DNA of 43,244 nt from assembly GCA_030054835.1 (NCBI GenBank), contig JASGVS010000026.1, positions 1 to 43,244 of the forward strand, given 5' to 3'. The notes beneath the pieces were generated by a model. The model was not told where the DNA came from and searched no databases. It saw only the letters and a list, made by a program, of their open reading frames with translations. The position numbers and the translations under genes are program-made. The DNA is from UBA3910 sp002391465 (GTDB lineage: Bacteria; Bacillota; Limnochordia; Darwinibacteriales; Darwinibacteriaceae). Shown piece by piece: positions 13,280-20,543 of the stretch; positions within the stretch are counted from its first letter, which is position 1; every line of letters starts with the position of its first letter.

Positions 13280-16200
13280 TTAAAGGCCAGCTAAGCGCTC
13301 ATACTCCCGCAGCCTCTCTGCTGCTTCCGCTTCCGCCTGTTCAAACAGTTCTTCCGCCTCTTTGGGTAAGGCCCGCTGCAGAGAGGAATAGCGGACTTCA
13401 CTCAGGAGGAAATCCCTAAAGGAAGCACTAGGTTTTTTCGAATCAAGTTTGAACGGGTTTTCCCCTTTCTCTTTCAAAAGTGGGTTATAGCGGTAAAGAT
13501 GCCAGTAACCTGCCTCCACTGCCCTTTTCTCCTGCCTAATGCTGGTGCCCATCCCGGTGCGAATACCGTGGTTAATGCAGGGCGAGTAGGCGATGATGAG
13601 GGATGGACCTGGATAACTTTCCGCCTCCAGGATAGTCCGGATGGTGTGGTTCATGTTCGCACCCATGGCAATCTGGGCCACATAAACGTAGCCGTAGGTC
13701 ATGGCCATCCGCCCCAGATCCTTTTTGCGGATCCTTTTGCCCGCGGCGGCAAACTTAGCCACAGCCGCGGTTGGTGTCGACTTGGAAGATTGGCCGCCTG
13801 TGTTGGAATACACTTCCGTATCCAACACCAGCACATTCACATCCTGGCCCAGGGAAAGGACGTGATCGAGACCGCCGTAACCAATATCATAGGCCCAACC
13901 ATCACCGCCGATTATCCACTGAGATCTCTTGTTCAAAAACTGTTTGTTGGCCAGAATTTCTGCAATGAGGGGATCCCCGCTGTACTGGGCTAAAGCCTGC
14001 ACCAGCTCCCTCGATGCCACCGCACTCTCATAGGGCTTTTCGCTGTTTGTAAGCCAGTTGACGCAGGCCTTTTTCACCTCCTCGGCGGGGGCCTGTTTAC
14101 TCAGCTCCTCAATGAGAGAAGCGAGTCGTCCCCGCACCTGCTTGAAGCCCATGTGCATACCCAAACCAAATTCAGCGTTGTCTTCGAAGAGGGAGTTGGC
14201 CCAAGCCGGCCCACATCCATCCTTACCCGGTGTATAGGGAAAAGACGGGGCACTGGCGCTGTAGATAGAGGAGCAGCCGGTGGCGTTGGCGATGATCATG
14301 CGCCCCCCAAAAAGCTGAGTCAAAAGGCGGAGATAGGGGGTTTCGCCACAGCCGGGACAGGCACCGTGAAACTCGAAGAGGGGTGTGCGGAACTGGCTGT
14401 TTTTGAGCGTAGTCCAATCCACCAAATGGGACTTATTGGAAACGGTCAGAGCGTACTCCCAGTTGTCTGCCTGGGCATCGATCTCTTCCCCTGCCGGCTT
14501 CATTATTAACGCTTTTTCCGGTGCTGGGCAAATATCAGCGCAGTTGCCGCACCCGGTGCAGTCCAATGGGCTGAGCTGAATGCGGTAGCCGAGGCCCTCT
14601 AGGCCCCTACCCACTGCCTTTTTGGTGTTGAATCCTTCCGGGGCACGGGCAATCTCATCCTGATCCAACAGGAACGGCCGGATCACCGCGTGGGGACAGA
14701 TAAAGGAACACTGATTACACTGGATGCAGTTGTCAATCTGCCACTGGGGGATCATTACGGCGATACCCCGTTTTTCATAGGCGGTGGTCCCATTGGGGAA
14801 GGTACCGTCCTCCCTACCCACAAAGGCACTCACGGGTAGGTCGTCCCCTTCATGGCGCATCATGGGCACCTGAATCTCACGGACAAAGTCAGGCAGGTTG
14901 TTTTCTCCGGCTGTCCGTTCTGAGCTCAGCTGGGCCCACGCTTCTGGAATGCTGATTTGCTTGAGTGCGGTCGCCCCTTGGTCAATGGCGTCCAGGTTCA
15001 TCTGGACGATATCATCGCCCTTATGCCCATATAGGGTGTGCACCGCCTCCTTTAGGTAGCCCAGTGCTTCATCCACCGGAATTACCTCCGCCAGTTTAAA
15101 GAAGGCAGCCTGCATTACCATGTTGATCCTGTTGCCCAAACCTAGTTTTCCTGCGATATCAATGGCGTTGATGGTGTAAAACCGCACCTTGCGCTCAGCC
15201 AGTGCCCGCTTGAGGGAATTGGGCAGGTGCTCCTCCAGTTCTGCCTCGCTCCAAGGACAGTTAAGCACAAAGACGCCCCCCTCCTTGATGTCCGCGAGCA
15301 GGTCGTAGTTATTCACAAAGGCTGGGTTGTGGCAGGCAATGTAATCCGCTTCTACAATTAAATAAGGAGCTTTGATCGGTTTGGGCCCAAAGCGCAGGTA
15401 AGAGATGGTGGTGCCCCCAGATTTTTTGCTGTCGTAGTAAAAATACGCTTGGGCGTAAAGGTCGGTGTGTTCACCGATAATCCGCACCGCCCCCTGGTTG
15501 GCCCCCACCGTACCATCCGAACCCAAGCCCCAGAATTTGCAGTTGATTGTACCGGGCGGTGTAGTGTCTAGCTTATCTACTTCAGGCAGGGATGTGTGGG
15601 TCACATCGTCCACAATTCCGATTGTGAAGCGGTTCAGAGGATTCTGCTGCTTGAGGTTTTTATAAACGGCAGCAATTTGACCGGGCCTGGTGTCCTTAGA
15701 GCCAAGGCCGTAGCGACCGCCCACAACGAGCACCTCCCATTCCAGATCCTGACAAGCCTTGGAGACGTCTAAGTAGAGCGGTTCACCGAGCGATCCGGGT
15801 TCCTTGGTCCGGTCTAAAACTGCTATCTTCTTAACCGTTTTGGGCAAAACTTCCCGGAAATGATGATCGGAGAAGGGCCGGTATAAACGCACCTTAATCA
15901 AACCCACCTTTTCCCCCTGGGCCGTGAGGTGATCTACCGTGCCCTCAATCGTATCGCAAACCGAACCCATAGCCACAATTACCTCTTCCGCCTCGGGGTG
16001 GCCGTAGTAATCAAAAAGGTTGTAATTGCGACCAGTAAGCTCGCCAAAGCGGCGCAGATAGTCCTCAACAATTCCAGGCACCGCTTCATAGAATGGGTTG
16101 GCAGCCTCTCTACCCTGGAAGTAAATATCGGGGTTTTGGGCCGAGCCTCGGGTTACGGGCCTGTGGGGATTGAGACCCCTGCGGCGGAAATCGGCCAGGG

Positions 16201-16792
16201 CTTCCCAATCGAGCAGTTTTTTCATGTCTTCGTACTCAACCGCTTCGATCTTCTGGAATTCGTGGGATGTGCGGAAACCGTCAAAAAAGTGGAGAAAAGG
16301 TACCCTGGCGCTGAGGGTTGCCAGATGGGCGATGCAGGCCAGGTCCATTACCTCCTGGACGTTGGCCGATGCCAAAAAGGCAAACCCGGTGGAGCGGCAG
16401 GCCATCACGTCTTGATGGTCACCGAAGATGGACAGGGCATGGGTCGCTATCGCCCGTGCGCTCACGTGGAAGACGCAGGGTAACAGCTCACCTGCAATTT
16501 TGTACATATTGGGAATCATGAGAAGCATTCCTTGGGAAGCTGTAAAGGTAGTAGTCAAAGCTCCTACCGCAAGGGAGCCGTGGATTACGCCTGACGCACC
16601 TGCCTCAGACTGCATCTCCACCACCCTAACCGGCTGACCAAACAGGTTCAAACGACCCCTGGCACTCCATTCATCCACCCATTCCGCCATGGGCGAAGAC
16701 GGAGTGATGGGATAGATGGCACTCACTTCAGTGAAGGCATATGCTACATGGGCGGCTGCTTCGTTTCCGTCGACTGTGATGTATTTTCTCAT
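13280..16792 (-). CDS. nifJ: Pyruvate:ferredoxin (flavodoxin) oxidoreductase
   Basis: This 1170-aa single-chain enzyme converts pyruvate and CoA to acetyl-CoA, CO2 and reduced ferredoxin. The order is standard: N-terminal pyrimidine-binding domain (MRKYITVDGNEAAAHVAYAF), transketolase-C-like domain, gamma domain with GTTISYLRFGPKPIKAPYL, and two [4Fe-4S] motifs (CIQCNQCSFICP and CTGCGNCADICP). The TPP domain follows with ACPGCGETPY, NATGCSSIYSAS, GDGWAYDIGYGG and DTEVYSNTGGQ, then the C-terminal loop. The ATG at 16792 has GGAGG seven bases upstream; an upstream extension to 16885 looks non-coding. It is divergent from the glycine reductase operon. Confidence 0.97.
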   Translation of the reverse strand: MRKYITVDGNEAAAHVAYAFTEVSAIYPITPSSPMAEWVDEWSARGRLNLFGQPVRVVEMQSEAGASGVIHGSLAVGALTTTFTASQGMLLMIPNMYKIAGELLPCVFHVSARAIATHALSIFGDHQDVMACRSTGFAFLASANVQEVMDLACIAHLATLSARVPFLHFFDGFRTSHEFQKIEAVEYEDMKKLLDWEALADFRRRGLNPHRPVTRGSAQNPDIYFQGREAANPFYEAVPGIVEDYLRRFGELTGRNYNLFDYYGHPEAEEVIVAMGSVCDTIEGTVDHLTAQGEKVGLIKVRLYRPFSDHHFREVLPKTVKKIAVLDRTKEPGSLGEPLYLDVSKACQDLEWEVLVVGGRYGLGSKDTRPGQIAAVYKNLKQQNPLNRFTIGIVDDVTHTSLPEVDKLDTTPPGTINCKFWGLGSDGTVGANQGAVRIIGEHTDLYAQAYFYYDSKKSGGTTISYLRFGPKPIKAPYLIVEADYIACHNPAFVNNYDLLADIKEGGVFVLNCPWSEAELEEHLPNSLKRALAERKVRFYTINAIDIAGKLGLGNRINMVMQAAFFKLAEVIPVDEALGYLKEAVHTLYGHKGDDIVQMNLDAIDQGATALKQISIPEAWAQLSSERTAGENNLPDFVREIQVPMMRHEGDDLPVSAFVGREDGTFPNGTTAYEKRGIAVMIPQWQIDNCIQCNQCSFICPHAVIRPFLLDQDEIARAPEGFNTKKAVGRGLEGLGYRIQLSPLDCTGCGNCADICPAPEKALIMKPAGEEIDAQADNWEYALTVSNKSHLVDWTTLKNSQFRTPLFEFHGACPGCGETPYLRLLTQLFGGRMIIANATGCSSIYSASAPSFPYTPGKDGCGPAWANSLFEDNAEFGLGMHMGFKQVRGRLASLIEELSKQAPAEEVKKACVNWLTNSEKPYESAVASRELVQALAQYSGDPLIAEILANKQFLNKRSQWIIGGDGWAYDIGYGGLDHVLSLGQDVNVLVLDTEVYSNTGGQSSKSTPTAAVAKFAAAGKRIRKKDLGRMAMTYGYVYVAQIAMGANMNHTIRTILEAESYPGPSLIIAYSPCINHGIRTGMGTSIRQEKRAVEAGYWHLYRYNPLLKEKGENPFKLDSKKPSASFRDFLLSEVRYSSLQRALPKEAEELFEQAEAEAAERLREYERLAGL

Positions 16793-17057
16793 CTGGAACC
16801 TCCATTTTACCGTTCTAACCATATTATTTAGGTAATTTTCTGATCTATACGGCAAAAGGGGAAAAGGACGGTTCCGATTTCGCACCCGCGCTCGAAAACA
16901 GAGGGCAATAGTAATAGAAAAACGAGCGTTGGGGACGATATACTCAAAAACCCATCAAAAGCTGAAAACAGCTGAAAAAGCCCGGTTTATGGGGAGGATT
17001 CCAACTGTCAAATGCGTAATAAGTTTATTAAACTTTAGTTAGGAGGGAGGGTTGGGA
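16793..17057. promoter_or_regulatory. Divergent nifJ / glycine reductase control region
   Basis: This 265-bp gap must contain promoters for both nifJ (minus) and the grd operon (plus). No clean consensus pair was found for either. An inverted repeat AAGTTTA-T-TAAACTT at 17021-17035 lies just ahead of the AGGAGGGAGG ribosome-binding site of the thioredoxin gene and may be an operator. A TTGACA on the minus strand (17011-17006) has only a poor -10. No glycine riboswitch motif was recognised. Confidence 0.4.
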
Positions 17058-17375
17058 TTGATCGCCATTGATAGGGATTCTTGGGACGAACATGTAACCA
17101 ATTCAAGCGGCTGGGTAGTAGTGGACTTTTGGGGACCCAGGTGTAAACCGTGCTTGGAGCTCATGCCCGCTGTTGAGGCATTAGCCGAAAAGTACGGGGA
17201 CAAGATGACCTTTTGTTCACTAGACACCTCGAAGGCCATGCGCTTGGCAATTGCCCAAGGGGTTATGTCCTTACCCGTCATCGCCTTTTACTTCGACGGT
17301 GAGAAGAAAGAAGAGCTGAGCGGAGAATTCAGCGCCGAGGATGTGGAAAACAAGATCCTGGAACTGCTCGGCTAA
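17058..17375 (+). CDS. Thioredoxin of the glycine reductase operon, CKPC active site
   Basis: This 105-aa thioredoxin-fold protein is the likely electron donor that re-reduces the glycine reductase complex. The redox motif is C29-K-P-C32 inside WGPRCKPC, in place of the usual WCGPC, so the Trp next to the first Cys is Arg and Gly is Lys. The cis-Pro loop is SLPVIAFY. The start is TTG at 17058, 8 nt after AGGAGGGAGG; a TTG two codons earlier is too close to the ribosome-binding site. It heads trx-grdE-grdA-grdB-grdCD, with grdE 13 nt downstream. No thioredoxin reductase gene follows, unlike many grd loci. Confidence 0.9.
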   Translation: MIAIDRDSWDEHVTNSSGWVVVDFWGPRCKPCLELMPAVEALAEKYGDKMTFCSLDTSKAMRLAIAQGVMSLPVIAFYFDGEKKEELSGEFSAEDVENKILELLG

Positions 17376-17388
17376 AGGAGGTAAGTGT

Positions 17389-18675
17389 GTGCAACTCAAG
17401 GTTGGCCACATTTTCATCAATGATATCCAGTTCGGGGACCAAACGGAGGTAAAGGATGGTGTCCTTTTCGTGAACCGGCAGGAGCTGGAAGAGCTGCTGC
17501 TTGAGGACGAACACCTGGCCTCTGTCCAGCTTGAGCTGGCCCATCCGGGTGATTCTGTACGAATTATGCCCGTCAAGGACGTAATTGAGCCCAGGGTGAA
17601 ACCGGAAGTGGAAGGGGGCATCTTCCCCGGTCTGGTTGGCAGGATGTTTACCGCAGGCAGGGGTACCACCCATGTGCTGAAAGGGGTGGGCGTGGTGACC
17701 ACAGGGAGAATTGTGGGCTACCAGGAGGGCATTATCGACATGTCCGGCCCGGGGGCCGATTACACACCCTTCTCCAAGCTGCACAACCTGGTAATCTGTG
17801 CCGAGCCGGTAGAGGGCATCACTCCCCATCAGCACGAAGCGTCCCTGCGGCGCATGGGGCTGAAGGCAGCTAACTACCTGGGAGAAGCCGGGCGCTTGTT
17901 AACATCCGACGAAATCATAACTTACGAAACCCTGCCCATCCCAGAGCAGCATGCTAAGTACGCCGATCTGCCCAAGGTTGCCTACGTTTACATGCTGCAG
18001 AGCCAGGGTCTGCTCCACGATACTTACTTCTACGGAGTGGATGTGAAAAACATCGTGCCAACGTTCATGTATCCCACCGAAGTAATGGATGGAGCGATTG
18101 TGAGTGGCAACTGCGTTTCGGCCTGTGACAAAAACACCACTTACCATCACTTGAATAATCCCGTTATCCATGACCTCTTCAAACGGCATGGAACGGACCT
18201 CTGCTTTGTGGGCTGCGTGATCACGAACGAAAACGTCACCCTCTTGGACAAACAGCGTTCTTCCGATTTGACGGCCAGATTAGTAGAAGCGTTGGGAGTG
18301 GATGGCGTAATCATTTCAGAAGAGGGCTTTGGCAACCCCGATACCGATTTAATTATGAACTGCAATAAGATTGAGGCTAAGGGCATTAAAACAGTCCTAC
18401 TTACGGACGAGTTTGCCGGGCAGGACGGCACCTCCCAATCGCTGGCAGATGGCAGCCCTGCGGCAGACGCCATTGTCAGTGGCGGCAACGCTAACGCCCT
18501 AATTACCCTACCGCCCATGGAGAGGGTAATCGGGAGCGTTGAGCCGGCAGAAGTAATAGCGGGAGGGTTTAAAGGCAACCGCAGAGAAGATGGTTCAATA
18601 GTGGTAGAACTGCAGGCAATAATCGGGGCAACCAACGAGTTGGGCTTCAATAAATTGACTGCACGTGAATACTAA
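17389..18675 (+). CDS. grdE: Glycine reductase component B, alpha/beta proprotein
   Basis: This 428-aa proprotein of substrate-specific component B self-cleaves to yield a subunit with an N-terminal pyruvoyl group that binds the amine of glycine. The cleavage motif is present: N241-C242 in SGNCVSACDKNTTYHH, the position known for GrdE of amino-acid-fermenting clostridia. The GTG at 17389 follows AAAGGAGG and gives the family start (L-x-G-x-IFINDIQFG). The glycine type rather than sarcosine or betaine is inferred from overall similarity of E and B. The selenium-containing partner is grdB. Confidence 0.93.
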   Translation: MQLKVGHIFINDIQFGDQTEVKDGVLFVNRQELEELLLEDEHLASVQLELAHPGDSVRIMPVKDVIEPRVKPEVEGGIFPGLVGRMFTAGRGTTHVLKGVGVVTTGRIVGYQEGIIDMSGPGADYTPFSKLHNLVICAEPVEGITPHQHEASLRRMGLKAANYLGEAGRLLTSDEIITYETLPIPEQHAKYADLPKVAYVYMLQSQGLLHDTYFYGVDVKNIVPTFMYPTEVMDGAIVSGNCVSACDKNTTYHHLNNPVIHDLFKRHGTDLCFVGCVITNENVTLLDKQRSSDLTARLVEALGVDGVIISEEGFGNPDTDLIMNCNKIEAKGIKTVLLTDEFAGQDGTSQSLADGSPAADAIVSGGNANALITLPPMERVIGSVEPAEVIAGGFKGNRREDGSIVVELQAIIGATNELGFNKLTAREY

Positions 18676-18708
18676 GTAGAAAAATACTGAGAGAAGGAGG
18701 ACTCGGTC

Positions 18709-19164
18709 ATGATTGATCTGAAGGGGAAAAATGTTGCCGTGATCGGTGATCGTGACGGCATTCCCGGACCGGCCATTGAAGAGTGCATGAAAAGCGCCGG
18801 TGCAAACGTGGTCTTTTCCACCACCGAGTGCTTTGTCTGAACCGCGGCCGGTGCAATGGACCTGGAAAACCAAGCTCGCGTGCTCGAGCTGGTGGAAAAG
18901 TATGGTAAGGAATCCGTTGTTGTTGTTTTGGGAGGTGCCGAGGCAGAAGCATCTGGCTTGGCAGCCGAAACAGTTACGAGCGGAGACCCCACCTTTGCCG
19001 GTCCATTGACAGGAGTTCAGTTGGAACTCCCCGTATATCATATTTTCGAACTTAAGGATCTTATTGCGGAAGACGTCTGGGACGAACAGATAAGCATGAT
19101 GGAAATGGTTCTGGAAGTCGAGGAGATTATCAAGGAGGTCGCCACTTACCGCAAAACGGATTGA
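18709..19164 (+). CDS. grdA: Glycine reductase selenoprotein A (in-frame UGA)
   Basis: This 151-residue protein A carries the carboxymethyl-selenoether intermediate. Codon 44 (18838-18840) is TGA inside C-F-V-U-T-A-A-G-A-M-D-L-E-N-Q, the diagnostic GrdA selenocysteine site, and the frame continues to the real stop at 19162. Reading TGA as stop would leave only 43 codons. The ATG has AAGGAGG upstream. A small stem-loop follows the UGA at a SECIS-like distance. The last codons overlap the ribosome-binding site of grdB. Confidence 0.97.
18848..18865 (+). promoter_or_regulatory. Candidate SECIS hairpin in grdA
   Basis: Arms CCGGT and ACC(U)GG with one bulged U enclose loop GCAATGG, starting 7 nt after the selenocysteine UGA. 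Bacterial SECIS elements lie just 3' of the UGA inside the coding region, so position fits. The stem is short, so the assignment is tentative. Confidence 0.45.
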
Positions 19165-19174
19165 GGTGTAGAAT

Positions 19175-20482
19175 TTGGAGACAAAACGGATAGTCGTCTA
19201 TCTTAATCAGTTTTTTGGACAAATGGGCGGCGAGGACAAGGCCAACGTTCCTCCCCAGAGCTTCGATCAGCCCAGGGGACCAGGTGTGGGCCTGCAGCAG
19301 CTTTTGCCTGACAACTGCAAAGTGGTAGGCACCATTGTCTGCGGCGACGGCTATTTCAACGAAAACCTGGAAGAGGCAAGCGCCCAGGTACGTGAGATGC
19401 TGACAGAGCTCCAGCCCGATGTGGTTATAGCCGGGCCCGCCTTCAACGCCGGACGCTACGGTATGGCCTGCGGTATGGTGGGCAAAATCGCTTCAGAAAT
19501 GGATATTCCAGCCGTTTCTGCCATGTACCCGGAAAACCCCGGCGTGGAAAGCTATCGCCAGTATTTGTACATTATAGAAACAACCGATTCTGCCGCGGGT
19601 ATGCGCACTGCTTTGCCCGCTGTGGCGAAACTCGCAGGCAAGCTGGCCAATAACGAACCAATTGGCAGCCCGGCTGAGGAAGGCTACCTAAGTCGCGGAA
19701 TCCGCCGTAACGTTTTTATGGAAAAACGGGGTTCGGAACGGGCAATTGACATGCTCCTCAAGAAACTGCGGGGCGAGGAATTTGAAACCGAGTACCCCAT
19801 CCCCCACTTTGATCGGGTGGAACCGGCCGCGGCACTCACCGATTTGAGTACCGTTACTGTCGCTTTGGTTACCAGCGGCGGCATAGTGCCCAAGGGTAAC
19901 CCCGATCGCATCGAAGCTTCCAGCGCATCGCGCTACGGCAAGTATTCAATCGAGGGATTGGATGGGCTCAGTTCCACTGCCTTCGAGACTGCCCACGGCG
20001 GCTATGATCCCACCTACGCCAATCAGTCACCTGACCGGGTTGTGCCGGTAGATGCCCTGCGGGCATTGGAGAAGGAAGGCAGGATCGGCAAACTCCATCC
20101 CTTCTTCTATTCCACCGTAGGCAACGGAACATCGGTGGCTAATGCAAAGAAATACGCGACAGAAATCGCCGCTGAACTGGTTAATGAGGGTGTCCAAGCG
20201 GTCATCCTCACCAGCACCTGAGGGACCTGTACTCGTTGCGGCGCAACGATGGTAAAAGAAATCGAGCGAGCGGGCATTCCAGTGGTACACGTCTGTACCG
20301 TAACGCCCATCTCCATGACAGTTGGAGCTAACCGCATCGTGCCGGCGGTGGCCATCCCCTATCCACTGGGGGATCCACGGCTGAACGAAACGGAGGAACT
20401 CGCCCTCCGCAGACGGTTGGTAGAAAAGGCGCTCAAGTCTCTCACGCAGCCAGTCACGGAACAAACAATATTCGATAACTAG
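19175..20482 (+). CDS. grdB: Glycine reductase component B, selenoprotein subunit (in-frame UGA)
   Basis: This 435-residue selenoprotein subunit of component B transfers the carboxymethyl group of glycine to selenoprotein A. Codon 349 (20219-20221) is TGA in the redox motif TST-U-GTC-TRC-GATMVKE, the family U-x-x-C-x-x-C site, and the frame runs on to TAG at 20480. The N-terminus (VVYLNQFFGQMGGEDKA) and the GADNG-like GPAFNAGRYG block are typical. The start is TTG, with GAGGTG over the grdA stop. A six-bp perfect hairpin follows the UGA. Confidence 0.96.
20234..20248 (+). promoter_or_regulatory. Candidate SECIS hairpin in grdB
   Basis: A perfect stem CGTTGC/GCAACG with loop GGC begins 12 nt after the selenocysteine UGA, placing the loop 18 nt downstream, the usual distance for bacterial SECIS loops. 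It overlaps the CGTTGC codons of the TRCGAT motif. Confidence 0.55.
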
Positions 20483-20543
20483 ACAGAGAGACGGACTTGT
20501 GGCTTCTGCCCGAGTCCTTCTCTGTCCTCTGGAGGTGTGTTTA

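Noticed and set aside
15929..16483. 184-codon plus-strand frame
   Set aside because: It is antisense to nifJ, whose domains are continuous there.
17006..17011. TTGACA on the minus strand as nifJ -35 box
   Set aside because: The matching -10 position reads TAAACC and the leader would be nearly 200 nt, so it was too weak to list as a promoter.
16886..17057. Glycine riboswitch ahead of the grd operon
   Set aside because: The conserved glycine aptamer blocks are not present; only short inverted repeats are seen.
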